Positions 33,660 through 41,889 of a stretch of 64,000 bases of DNA are shown here, piece by piece. A program made the position numbers and the translations under genes. Source of the DNA: Paraburkholderia saeva (GTDB lineage: Bacteria > Pseudomonadota > Gammaproteobacteria > Burkholderiales > Burkholderiaceae). Below the pieces are notes generated by a model. It did not search any database and had not been told where the DNA came from. It saw only the letters and a program-made list of their open reading frames with translations. The number at the start of each line of letters is the position of its first letter. Positions within the stretch are counted from its first letter, which is position 1. The stretch is taken from assembly GCF_907164555.1 (NCBI RefSeq), contig NZ_CAJQZC010000005.1, forward strand, positions 493,565-557,564. Reading direction: 5' to 3'.

Positions 33660-34394
33660 TCAAGCCGCGCCGTCGGGAATGAAGACATAGCCGAGACCCC
33701 ACACCGTCTGGATGAAGCGCGGGCTGCCCGGGTCCGGTTCGATGAGCTTGCGCAGACGCGAGATCTGCACGTCGAGGCTGCGGTCGAACACTTCGTATTC
33801 GCGTCCGCGTGCAAGCTCCATCAGCTTTTCGCGCGACAGCGGCTGGCGCGGATGACGCGCGAATACCTTCAGCACGGAGAACTCGCCGGTAGTGAGCGGA
33901 ATTTCCTGGCCGGCTTTCGTCAACGTGCGGGTCGCGAGGTTGAGTGCGAATTCGCCGAACTCGAAGACCTCGGTGGTTTCGGACGGTGCGCCCGGCAGTT
34001 CCGATGGCGACTGGCGACGCAGCACCGCATGGATGCGCGCGACGAGTTCGCGTGGATTGAATGGCTTCGGCAGGTAATCGTCGGCGCCCATTTCGAGCCC
34101 GACGATACGGTCGACGTCTTCACCCTTCGCCGTCAGCATGATGATCGGTGTGCGATCGTTGCTGCCGCGCAGACGCCGGCAGATCGAGAGACCATCCTCG
34201 CCAGGCAGCATGAGGTCGAGCACGAGCAGATCGAAGCGCTCACGGACCCACAGCTTGTTCATTGACGGTGCGTTTTCGGCGACATAGACATTGAATCCCT
34301 GTTCGCCCAGATAGCGGCGCAGCAGATCGCGCAGACGCGGATCGTCATCGACGACGAGGATTTTTGAAGGGTTTTTGGTTTCCATAGTCGGCAT
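33660..34394 (-). CDS. ompR: Response regulator OmpR/RisA type
   Basis: A 244-residue OmpR-family regulator. Receiver: DDD at 16-18, Asp60 in LLVLDLMLPGEDG, lysine in YLPKPFNP. The C-terminal winged helix has LTTGEFSVLKVFARHPRQPLSR and VWGLGYVFIPD. The first gene of the ompR-envZ operon. An ATG three codons downstream (34385) is an alternative start. Targets are expected to include porin genes. Confidence 0.94.
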   Translation of the reverse strand: MPTMETKNPSKILVVDDDPRLRDLLRRYLGEQGFNVYVAENAPSMNKLWVRERFDLLVLDLMLPGEDGLSICRRLRGSNDRTPIIMLTAKGEDVDRIVGLEMGADDYLPKPFNPRELVARIHAVLRRQSPSELPGAPSETTEVFEFGEFALNLATRTLTKAGQEIPLTTGEFSVLKVFARHPRQPLSREKLMELARGREYEVFDRSLDVQISRLRKLIEPDPGSPRFIQTVWGLGYVFIPDGAA

Positions 34395-34621
34395 CTTAGC
34401 GCGATTACAAAGCGGTGCCTGTTCGCACCATTTATCGGGTTACAGTCAGTTACAAAATTTACCCTGCTCGTGGCACGACGTAAAGCATGCGCGCTTACAC
34501 TCCTTTACTGTTTGCGGCTGTTCGGTGGATACTTCACTCGACAAAAATTCTCGCTCCCGGTTATTGCCGGGGTCTGCACACGCATTTGAGGTACCGGTTG
34601 CCGCGCCACGAAGGGAAAAAA

Positions 34622-34954
34622 ATGAAGGGAGGGGTTTGGCCGAATGTGCGCTTGCGCGTGATTGCACTGGCGGTTGCCGGCACGCTCACAGGCACATTGG
34701 CTTCGATGCCCACCCATGCCCAGCCTGCGCCAGACCGGATGGCGAACCCCCGCTCGTCCGGGCATGGCGGAGCCAAACCGCCGCATTCGCCGCACGCCGC
34801 AATCGCCGATCCGCCAGCATCGGACATCATGATGCGCACCGCAGTTCCCCCCGATCTGGATCAACGTCGTCGCGACGGGCACATGACGCCAGAAGAGCGA
34901 CGCCTCCTGCGTCAGCACATCGAAGATGCCGTGCGTGAGCTTTACAAGCGGTAA
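34622..34954 (+). CDS. Small exported protein of unknown function
   Basis: A 110-residue protein with a signal peptide (basic start, hydrophobic core at about 10-27, cleavage after THA). A His/Pro/Ser-rich region follows, and a charged helical C terminus with DGHMTPEERRLLRQHIEDAVRELY in pieces, a pattern seen in small periplasmic Burkholderia proteins. AAGGG before the ATG supports this start over the longer open frame. It is divergent from ompR, so envelope-stress control is conceivable but not shown. Confidence 0.65.
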   Translation: MKGGVWPNVRLRVIALAVAGTLTGTLASMPTHAQPAPDRMANPRSSGHGGAKPPHSPHAAIADPPASDIMMRTAVPPDLDQRRRDGHMTPEERRLLRQHIEDAVRELYKR

Positions 34955-35252
34955 GGCGGTTTGATCTGCCGCTGCCCGTACGCGTCAAAAATTTTCTGGC
35001 TTCTCTCACATCAACGAATCGCACTGAATGCCGTTGAGCGTGTAACGTATTAGCTCACCGCCAACGCGAACGTATGATGCATGCACGCGATACTCAAGTT
35101 GCGCCCGCAACGACATCGCGGCCTGCGCATGTCGGCGGAAATGAACTGCCGTAAGCGGCGCGATTTCGATGAAGCCGCGAGATCGCGAAGCGCGCGAACC
35201 GCGTTGAGCGGCATTGAGGGGAAGAGAGACCAAGCGACAAACGAGGTGCGCC

Positions 35253-36491
35253 ATGAAGCGACGCGATTTCCTTGCGATGGCATCCGCAGCCAGTGCTGCT
35301 ATGTGGCTGCCGGCGACGCGCATCGAGGCGTCGACACCCCGCGCGTTCACAGCCTCGGCTTACTCCCCCGGTTATCGCAACCTGTTGATTCTCGTCGAGC
35401 TGAAGGGCGGCAACGACGGCCTGAACACCGTCGTTCCCTACGCCGATCCAGCGTATTACAGGCTGCGCAAAAACATCGGTATCAAACGCGGCCAGCTGAT
35501 CCAGCTCGACGGACGCACCGCGCTGCATTCAGCGCTGCAACCGCTGATGCCGCTCTGGGAGGCCGGCGAACTTGCCATCGTTCAGGGCGTGAGCTACGCG
35601 CAGCCGAACCTGTCGCATTTTCGTTCGATCGAGATCTGGGATACGGCTTCGCGCGCGGATCAGTATCTGCGGGAAGGCTGGCTTTCACGCGCGTTTGCGC
35701 AACGTCCGGTACCTGTCGGATTTGCCGCCGACGGTGTGTTCATCGGCAGCGCGGAAACCGGCCCGCTCGCACACGGCTCCCGTGCGATCGCGCTCGTCGA
35801 CCCGATGCACTCCGTGCTCTTGTCACCGCGTGTTGCGCGAGGTTCGGCGCAAGCGCGCAAGCCCGGAAATGCCAGGATTTCCAGCCTGGGGAATGACATC
35901 GCCAAAGCGGGCTCGGCTGCTCGTCCTGAAGCCAGCTCTGATCATGAACGACCGGAACCCGACACGGCATTTCCTTCCGGCGCGTTCGGCGCATCGATCA
36001 GGGCGGCCATGCAGGCGCTGGACGGGCATAACGCCGCCAAAGGATTCACGTTGGGCGGCAGGGACGTCGCGGTGATCCGTCTTACGCTGAACGGTTTCGA
36101 CACGCATCAGAACCAGTCCGGGCGGCACGCGGCGCTTCTCGCGCAACTGGCGGAAGGTCTGGCGGCGATGAAGGCGGCGCTCGTCGGCATGGGCCGTTGG
36201 GACAGCACGCTCGTCATGACGTATTCGGAATTCGGTCGGCATCCGCGCGAGAACCCGGGCAAGGGCACCGACCACGGCACTGTGGCGCCGCACTTCGTGA
36301 CGGGCGGCCGGGTGCGCGGCGGCTTGTATGGTGTGCCGCCGCTCCTCGCGCAACTCGACGGCAATGGCAATCTGCCGGTCGGCGTCGATTTCCGGCAGCT
36401 ATATGCGACCGTGCTCGAATTGTGGTGGGGCCTCGATTCGTCGAACGTGCTCGGCGAGCGGCTCGCACCGCTCCCGTTGCTGCGCGTCTGA
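35253..36491 (+). CDS. DUF1501 family protein with Tat-type signal
   Basis: A 412-residue DUF1501 protein, related to the alkaline phosphatase/sulfatase fold. The start MKRRDFLAMASAASAAMWLP fits a twin-arginine signal (RRDFLA), so export in folded form is likely. Family features are LILVELKGGNDGLNTVVP, SHFRSIEIWDTAS and MTYSEFGRHPRENPGKGTDHG. The biochemical function of the family is unknown. Usually a DUF1800 gene sits directly upstream; none is present here. GAGGTG precedes the ATG. Confidence 0.85.
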   Translation: MKRRDFLAMASAASAAMWLPATRIEASTPRAFTASAYSPGYRNLLILVELKGGNDGLNTVVPYADPAYYRLRKNIGIKRGQLIQLDGRTALHSALQPLMPLWEAGELAIVQGVSYAQPNLSHFRSIEIWDTASRADQYLREGWLSRAFAQRPVPVGFAADGVFIGSAETGPLAHGSRAIALVDPMHSVLLSPRVARGSAQARKPGNARISSLGNDIAKAGSAARPEASSDHERPEPDTAFPSGAFGASIRAAMQALDGHNAAKGFTLGGRDVAVIRLTLNGFDTHQNQSGRHAALLAQLAEGLAAMKAALVGMGRWDSTLVMTYSEFGRHPRENPGKGTDHGTVAPHFVTGGRVRGGLYGVPPLLAQLDGNGNLPVGVDFRQLYATVLELWWGLDSSNVLGERLAPLPLLRV

Positions 36492-36524
36492 TTCTGCCTG
36501 CCTTGCCGAAAAGACCCGGGCGCA

Positions 36525-37361
36525 CTAGCTGGATTTACGCGCTGCGCGCCACGCGATCCAGAGCTTGCGAACAGGCGTCAGCGCGATGCGTTGATGCAGA
36601 ACCTGGTAGCCTTCGCGTTCGATCTCGTCGAGCACGGCGAGCGAAAGCGCCGCCTGCGCGCGCAGCGTGCGCTGTGTCGGGCGCTCGTCTGGCGGGATGG
36701 CGGCAAGCGCGGCATGGATCGCGTCGCGTGCGCGCGTGGTCTGGAAGCGCATCAGTTCAGTGAACGCGTCGCTATAACGGCGGTTGATCACATCCGCGGC
36801 CGTCACGTTGAAGCGCTGCATTTCGTCGATGGGAATGTAGATGCGTCCATGGCGCGCATCGTCGCCGAGGGCCTCGACGAACAGCGCGAGCATCAGCGCC
36901 TGACCGAGTGCTGGAGCCCAGTTCGAGACCCGCGCCGGATCGCGTGCGGTGGCGCGCGCGACGAGCGTCGCGAACGTGCCGCCGACGTTCGTCATATAAC
37001 GCTGCAGGTTGGGATAGTCGAGATAGCGGGCCTGATCGAGATCCATCTCGTAGCCTGCGAGCAGTGCCTGCAGCGACGGATAGCTGCCTTCGATGTCGCC
37101 CAGATAGGCGGCGAGCGCCTTCGACACAGGATGGGACGGTTCGCCCGCAGCGAGCGAGGCCATTTCCTTCTGCCACCACGCGAGCTTCGTGCGACCGATC
37201 GTCGGATCACTCGTTTCCTTGACGGTCTCCTCGAATTCGCGGCGCAGCGCGAAGAGGGCGGTCAACAGCGGCTGGCGGGCGACAGACGCCTGACGAAGCG
37301 CGTAATAGGCGCTGGAGCCGGGCGGCGCGGCTTTCTGCTGGCAATAGTCGTCGAAATTCAC
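36525..37361 (-). CDS. Squalene/phytoene synthase-like protein, probably non-catalytic (NDUFAF6-like)
   Basis: A 278-residue all-helical trans-isoprenyl synthase-like protein. Both metal-binding motifs are degenerate. Where enzymes have DDxxD, it has RREFEETVKE. Where enzymes have DVGED, it has EALGDDARHGRIYIP, lacking the first Asp. The segment with TIGRTKLAWWQKEM resembles the eukaryotic complex I assembly factor NDUFAF6. A structural or assembly role is therefore at least as likely as squalene synthesis, and no hopanoid genes are nearby. The likely start is the GTG at 37361 (NFDDYCQQK); the upstream extension looks untranslated. Confidence 0.72.
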   Translation of the reverse strand: MNFDDYCQQKAAPPGSSAYYALRQASVARQPLLTALFALRREFEETVKETSDPTIGRTKLAWWQKEMASLAAGEPSHPVSKALAAYLGDIEGSYPSLQALLAGYEMDLDQARYLDYPNLQRYMTNVGGTFATLVARATARDPARVSNWAPALGQALMLALFVEALGDDARHGRIYIPIDEMQRFNVTAADVINRRYSDAFTELMRFQTTRARDAIHAALAAIPPDERPTQRTLRAQAALSLAVLDEIEREGYQVLHQRIALTPVRKLWIAWRAARKSS

Positions 37362-37554
37362 TGGATTGGGGCGTGGGGAATCGGATGCAGACGGCGCGCA
37401 CCGTGCGGCGCGGCAAGCCGAAAATTGTAGCATCGCAACCGGTTTCGCAGATGCAGACAAGCGTTGGCCAATCGGTTAGAATTTCGCGCTTACGCTTTCG
37501 GGCGCAGCTTCGGCGCGTTAAATACGCTGAACTTCCGGCCAGGTATAAAGATTC

Positions 37555-37641
37555 GCGTGAGTGGCGAAATTGGTAGACGCACCAGGTTTAGGTCCTGACG
37601 GGAGCAATCTCGTGCCGGTTCGAGTCCGGCCTCACGCACCA
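37555..37641 (+). tRNA. tRNA-Leu (anticodon UAG)
   Basis: An 87-base class II tRNA. The acceptor stem GCGTGAG (37555-37561) pairs with CTCACGC (37631-37637), followed by A and an encoded CCA. D-loop GGTAGACGC, anticodon TAG at 37589-37591 in the loop TTTAGGT, a long variable arm, and the T-arm GGTTCGAGTCC. It reads CUA and related leucine codons. TATAAA at 37544-37549 lies too close to be the only promoter; TAGAAT at 37477-37482 is another candidate. Confidence 0.97.
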
Positions 37642-37648
37642 CGAAAAT

Positions 37649-37684
37649 AAGGTCACGTTCCCAAAAGGTACGTGGCCTTTTTTT
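37649..37684 (+). terminator. Terminator after tRNA-Leu
   Basis: Stem AAGGTCACGT/ACGTGGCCTT with one G-T pair, loop of 11, then seven T. It directly follows the tRNA. Confidence 0.85.
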
Positions 37685-37748
37685 GCATCTGCAGGAAGCG
37701 CCGCCAGCCGGCGAGCCACGTCGCGCGCACCGGGTCGCCCGGCAACGG

Positions 37749-39485
37749 TCAACCGCGAGCGTAGTCGGTCTGATATCGGGCAACCGCCGTGTCCAGGTTG
37801 AAAAACATCCTGTCGTTTCCGAGTGCGGCGCCGAGCGGAGCGCGCCGCACCATCGCGAGCACGCTGGGATTGAGTCCGACAAGCCAGAGCATGACGCCTT
37901 CTTCCTCGCGCATTTTCTTTTCCGCTTCCGTCAGCATCTTCAATGCGGTGTACTCGAAGTCGAATACACCGGAGAGGTCGAGCGCCACGACCTTCGGTTT
38001 TGCCGCTGCGTTGAACGACCGCAGCTTCTCGCCGACGCGCGTCGCATTGGCAAAGAAAATCCGGCCTTGCGGGCTCACCATCAGAAGGCCGGGGAAGGTC
38101 TCGTCGTCGGGATTGTCAGTCGATTGCGGGCGGAAGACGTTCGTGCCGCGCTTCCTGCCCATCACATAGACGGGCGGGTCCGACATCTGGTGGGCGAGCG
38201 CGACGAGCGACACGATAATCGCGACGATAATCCCCTTGAGCGTGCCGACTACCGCCACGCCGACCAGCGCGACCAGCGCCCAGATGAACTCCGTGCGACG
38301 CACCTTGAGGATTTCGCGGAACTCGACCGGCTGGATCAGCCCGACCGAATAGACGATGACGACCGCAGCCAGCGTTGCTTCCGGCATCAACCCGATGAGC
38401 GGCGCCAGAAAGAGCAATGTGCCGAGCGCTGCAAGCGAAGTGATCAGTCCGGAAAGCTGGGAGCGCGCACCTGAGAGCCGGTTCACGGCGGTTTGCGTCG
38501 TTCCGCCGCCTGCGGCCATGGCGCCGAAAAACGCGCCGCCGAGGTTGGCCAGTCCCGTCGCCAGCAACTCCCGGTTGGGCTGCGGCGTCGGCTCGCCGCT
38601 ACGTGCGAATGCGCGGCCCGCCGCGATGGTTTCGGTGAAGCTCATCAGTGCGATGCCGAGCGCCGGCGGGCAAAGCGTCATCACCATCTGCAGGTCCGGC
38701 GGCGTAAAAGGAGGCAGTCCCGTCGGAACATGGCCCACCGTTGCGAGCCCATACGCCGGGAGGCCGAACAGTTTCACGCTTGCAATGCCGGCCACCACGG
38801 CAATCAGGGGGGCGGGCGCGCGCGGAAGCAGGCGTTCCAGCGCGACCAGCAGGCCGATCATGACCGCGCCGACTGCCACGGTTACGAGGGACGCCTGAGG
38901 GATCTCATGAACGATGGCGAGCAGGTTGTGAAGCAGCGAGCCTTTGTGAAAATGGATGCCAAGCAGCTTCGGCAACTGGTCGACGACGATCACGATCCCG
39001 ATGCCGGCCTTGAAGCCGATGAGCACGGGTTCCGAAATGAAATTCGCGACGAAGCCGAGCCTCAGCAGTCTCGCCACGATCAGGGTCACCCCGACCATGC
39101 ATGTCAAAGTCGCCGAAGCCGTCAGCAGGTTCGCCGTATCGCGGGTGGACGCAACGCTGTCGAGCGCCGTCGCGACGAGGATGGCGATGGTGGTCGTCGT
39201 GCTCACGCTGAGGACGCGCGAGGTTCCCAGCAGCGCGTAGATCAACATGGGAACGAAGGCGGTGTAGAGACCGACCTGAACAGGAAGGCCGGCGATGGTC
39301 GCGTACGCGAGCGCCTTCGGAATCACCACTGCGGCCACGGTCAGGCCGGCAATGACGTCGGGCCTGAGCCACGTTGTCGTGTAGTTGCCAAGCCATTCTG
39401 GAAAGGGCATGCGAACGCTGCCCGTCGAACGCCGTCGCGACGGACCCTGCCGCGCTACCCGGCGGGACGCATGTTCCTTTTTCAT
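37749..39485 (-). CDS. SulP-family inorganic anion transporter with STAS domain
   Basis: A 578-residue SLC26/SulP protein. About 10-12 membrane segments (residues 30-430) include the family motifs LPVQVGLYTAFVPMLIYALLG and GGTTQTAVNRLSGARSQLSG. A cytosolic STAS domain (about 455-570) has the DLSGVFDFEYTALKML strand-helix. It transports sulfate, bicarbonate or a dicarboxylate; the substrate cannot be told. It lies 37 bases downstream of ppk2 and is probably co-transcribed with it from the promoter at about 40.4 kb. Confidence 0.88.
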   Translation of the reverse strand: MKKEHASRRVARQGPSRRRSTGSVRMPFPEWLGNYTTTWLRPDVIAGLTVAAVVIPKALAYATIAGLPVQVGLYTAFVPMLIYALLGTSRVLSVSTTTTIAILVATALDSVASTRDTANLLTASATLTCMVGVTLIVARLLRLGFVANFISEPVLIGFKAGIGIVIVVDQLPKLLGIHFHKGSLLHNLLAIVHEIPQASLVTVAVGAVMIGLLVALERLLPRAPAPLIAVVAGIASVKLFGLPAYGLATVGHVPTGLPPFTPPDLQMVMTLCPPALGIALMSFTETIAAGRAFARSGEPTPQPNRELLATGLANLGGAFFGAMAAGGGTTQTAVNRLSGARSQLSGLITSLAALGTLLFLAPLIGLMPEATLAAVVIVYSVGLIQPVEFREILKVRRTEFIWALVALVGVAVVGTLKGIIVAIIVSLVALAHQMSDPPVYVMGRKRGTNVFRPQSTDNPDDETFPGLLMVSPQGRIFFANATRVGEKLRSFNAAAKPKVVALDLSGVFDFEYTALKMLTEAEKKMREEEGVMLWLVGLNPSVLAMVRRAPLGAALGNDRMFFNLDTAVARYQTDYARG

Positions 39486-39522
39486 GACAACGATGGTTTT
39501 GGTCTGCAGTGAGGCGCCGGGC

Positions 39523-40344
39523 TCAGAACCGCGCGGCTATGTACTTGAACGGATAGTCCGGTTCCTCATAGCCATCCGGCTTTTGCCGCTTCGGCAGCGT
39601 CACCTTCCTGCGCGGCATGGCTTCGTAGGGAATCCTGTCGAGCAGATCGCGGATGATGTTGAGTCGCGCACGCCGCTTGTCATTTGAATTCGCTACGTAC
39701 CACGGCGCGATCACGGTGTCCGACGCCTTGAACATCGCGTCGCGCGCCCGCGAATAGTCGTACCACCGGCTATACGACTTCAGGTCCATATCCGTCAATT
39801 TCCAGACCTTGCGTCCGTCGTGGATACGCGCCTCGAGGCGGCGGGTCTGTTCCTCGGAGCTGACCTCGAGCCAGTATTTGAGCAGGATGACGCCGGACCC
39901 GACGATCGCCTGCTCGACAAGCGGCACCGCCTTGAAGAAGCTCTGCACATCTTCGGTGGAGCAGAAGCCCATCACGCGTTCGACGCCCGCGCGGTTGTAC
40001 CAGCTGCGGTCGAAGATCACGATTTCCCCTGCGGCCGGCAGGTAGGGCAGGTAGCGCTGAAGGTACATCTGGCTTTTTTCGCGCTCGCTCGGTGCAGGCA
40101 ATGCGACGACGCGAAATATGCGCGGACTCACACGCTCGGTAATGGCCTTGATGGTGCCGCCTTTGCCCGCGCCATCGCGTCCTTCGAAAACGATGCAGAC
40201 CTTGCTGCCCGTTTGAACGACCCATTCCTGGAGCTTGACGAGTTCGACATGCAACTGGAACAGCGCTTTCCGATATGCCTTGTAAGACAGTGTCTGGTCT
40301 TCCCCGGACGGGTCTTTTTTTGCCTTTGTCTTCGCCATATCCAT
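39523..40344 (-). CDS. ppk2: Polyphosphate kinase 2
   Basis: A class I PPK2 of 273 residues. Walker A is GRDGAGKGG (55-63), Walker B is FDRSWYNRAG (111-120), and a lid region lies at about 150-185 (RRLEARIHDGRKVWKLT). It transfers phosphate between polyphosphate and nucleoside diphosphates, generally regenerating GTP/ATP from stored polyphosphate in stress or stationary phase. First gene of a ppk2-sulP unit. An exact GACC-NN-GGTC palindrome and a TATACT -10 element lie 55-91 bases upstream. The ATG two codons downstream is an alternative start. Confidence 0.93.
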   Translation of the reverse strand: MDMAKTKAKKDPSGEDQTLSYKAYRKALFQLHVELVKLQEWVVQTGSKVCIVFEGRDGAGKGGTIKAITERVSPRIFRVVALPAPSEREKSQMYLQRYLPYLPAAGEIVIFDRSWYNRAGVERVMGFCSTEDVQSFFKAVPLVEQAIVGSGVILLKYWLEVSSEEQTRRLEARIHDGRKVWKLTDMDLKSYSRWYDYSRARDAMFKASDTVIAPWYVANSNDKRRARLNIIRDLLDRIPYEAMPRRKVTLPKRQKPDGYEEPDYPFKYIAARF

Positions 40345-40720
40345 GTCTTCACACGTACGTTAGCCACGGGGCGTCTCGCGCCAGTCCTTTCACAGTATAG
40401 GACGCGGTATGGGGCGCAACCATGCGACCTTGGTCCAATACCGTCCCCCGGTTGAACGCCGTATGCTGCACATTTCCGGCGATGGTCAGACGATCGGCTG
40501 GTCGTTGCCATGTCACTGGAATGCGCGGGTTCGATGCCGGCATCGCCCTGGACACCCAAGCCGGTTAGAGAGGCATCGTGCGTGTCCGCAGCGCGTTTGC
40601 AACCGGCGGGAAGAGACCCTTGCCGGCCAGAGGCGTCCATTTGGCAGCCGGTGTTCAATGTCACGCGCGGCGGCGACCCGGCAATGAATACATCACATGC
40701 CAACCGCAGGGGGAGGCCCC
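40345..40720. other. Divergent regulatory region, ppk2 / membrane protein gene
   Basis: 376 bases with no convincing gene. They hold the exact palindrome GACCTTGGTC with -10-like hexamers on both sides at equal distance: TATACT at 40399-40394 for the minus strand and TATGCT at 40462-40467 for the plus strand. Confidence 0.6.
40421..40440 (-). promoter_or_regulatory. Site A of the GACC-NN-GGTC element
   Basis: Core GACCTTGGTC at 40426-40435. Read on the minus strand it is GACCAAGGTC followed by GCATGG, with -10-like TATACT starting 36 bases after the first G. Read on the plus strand it is followed by CAATA, with TATGCT starting 36 bases after the first G. It can thus serve ppk2 and the gene at 40721. 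Confidence 0.65.
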
Positions 40721-41401
40721 ATGTACGCTACCGACCGGACGGAACAGGAAGACATCGAAACGCGCGAGCCGGTTCTGGATGTCGTCGATCGGGTTTCGGA
40801 ACTGTGTTTTGGGCTCTTCATGGCGCTCACGTTCGTCGGCGCGGTGTCGGTCGCCACGGCAGGCGAAGATCCCGGGCGGAAGATGTTCTACACCGCGCTC
40901 GGCTGCAACCTTGCCTGGGGCCTGGCCGACGCAGTGATGTTTATCGTACGCACCCTGACCAATCGCGGCAGGCGGCTCTCGTTTGCGTTGAGGGCGGGAG
41001 CAGAGCCGGACGCAACCGCTGGCGTTCGCGTGCTTCGCGACGCCATGCCCGCGTGGTTCAAACCCCTGATCACCGATACGGAACTCGAGACCATCCGCGC
41101 GCGCCTCGCCGCCATCACAAATCTGCCGCGTCGACCGCGGCTTGTGCGCGATGACATCAAGGGGGCGGTGGGCATTTTCCTGATCGTCGTCATCTCGACG
41201 TTCCCGGTTGCGTTGCCGTTCGTCGTGTTGAAGGACGTTCCGACTGCCTTGATTGTCTCGCGTGCACTGACGCTTGCCATGCTGTTTGGCTGCGGCATCG
41301 CGCTGGGCCGGCACTCCGGGTTTGGCGGATTGAGAACGGGATTCGCGATGATGGCGCTCGGCGTCCTGCTGACCATGGCGATTATCGCGCTTGGTGGGTA
41401 A
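40721..41401 (+). CDS. Five-helix membrane protein, possibly VIT/CCC1-like
   Basis: A 226-residue inner-membrane protein with five predicted helices (about residues 28-48, 55-78, 148-170, 175-196, 203-225) and a charged cytosolic loop between helices 2 and 3 containing TDTELETIRARL. The topology and the helix-2 motif NLAWGLADAVMF recall VIT1/CCC1-type iron/manganese transporters, but key residues could not be verified, so this is tentative. A strong GGGGGAGG ribosome-binding site precedes the ATG. It is transcribed divergently from ppk2 across site A. Confidence 0.6.
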   Translation: MYATDRTEQEDIETREPVLDVVDRVSELCFGLFMALTFVGAVSVATAGEDPGRKMFYTALGCNLAWGLADAVMFIVRTLTNRGRRLSFALRAGAEPDATAGVRVLRDAMPAWFKPLITDTELETIRARLAAITNLPRRPRLVRDDIKGAVGIFLIVVISTFPVALPFVVLKDVPTALIVSRALTLAMLFGCGIALGRHSGFGGLRTGFAMMALGVLLTMAIIALGG

Positions 41402-41889
41402 CGACCCGCGCGTTGTGCGAACGAAGGAAGCATGTGCTTCGGTGTCCGGATACCCGAATCCTGGCCGGACAAAAGCCTGCAGGCGGGGCGCACAGAAAGA
41501 ATGGCCGTGCCGCGACGAAAGCTGAGACCCGGGTATACCCACAATCCTGATGAAAACGATGAGGTCGCACCAGGCGCGTGTGGGGGCCGTCATGTTTACA
41601 TACGTCAAGCAGGTCGACAGCGGGTCCTTTACGTAAGCGGAAGATTGAATGCACGCGTGCCAACATTAATCCGTGCCGCTAAATCCAGATTGCATTCAAT
41701 ATATGACGAGCGGGTCGACCGGAATAAATGACATACATTCCCCGGTAATTAATTCGCGATCGCCTATACTGGTTTTGCAATTGCGAGTTGTTCGAGGCAA
41801 CGATCGCCCGGTCGGTCCGGGTCATTCAATTCACCGCGCCAGGCGTGGCGACAGCGTCGAATCCTCACAAACTGGGTACGGAGATACCG
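41402..41889. other. 488-base intergenic region before the PAS kinase gene
   Basis: No convincing gene. Codon bias is lost and the DNA becomes A/T-rich from about 41690 to 41790, where TATACT (41765-41770) is a plausible -10 element for the kinase gene. No full copy of the island palindrome was found; only a half-site GGTC-ATT near 41819 is seen. Confidence 0.5.

Noticed and set aside
41765..41770. A further copy of the palindrome at the PAS kinase promoter
   Set aside because: A TATACT -10 candidate exists, but no palindrome lies at the expected distance; only a half-site occurs further downstream.
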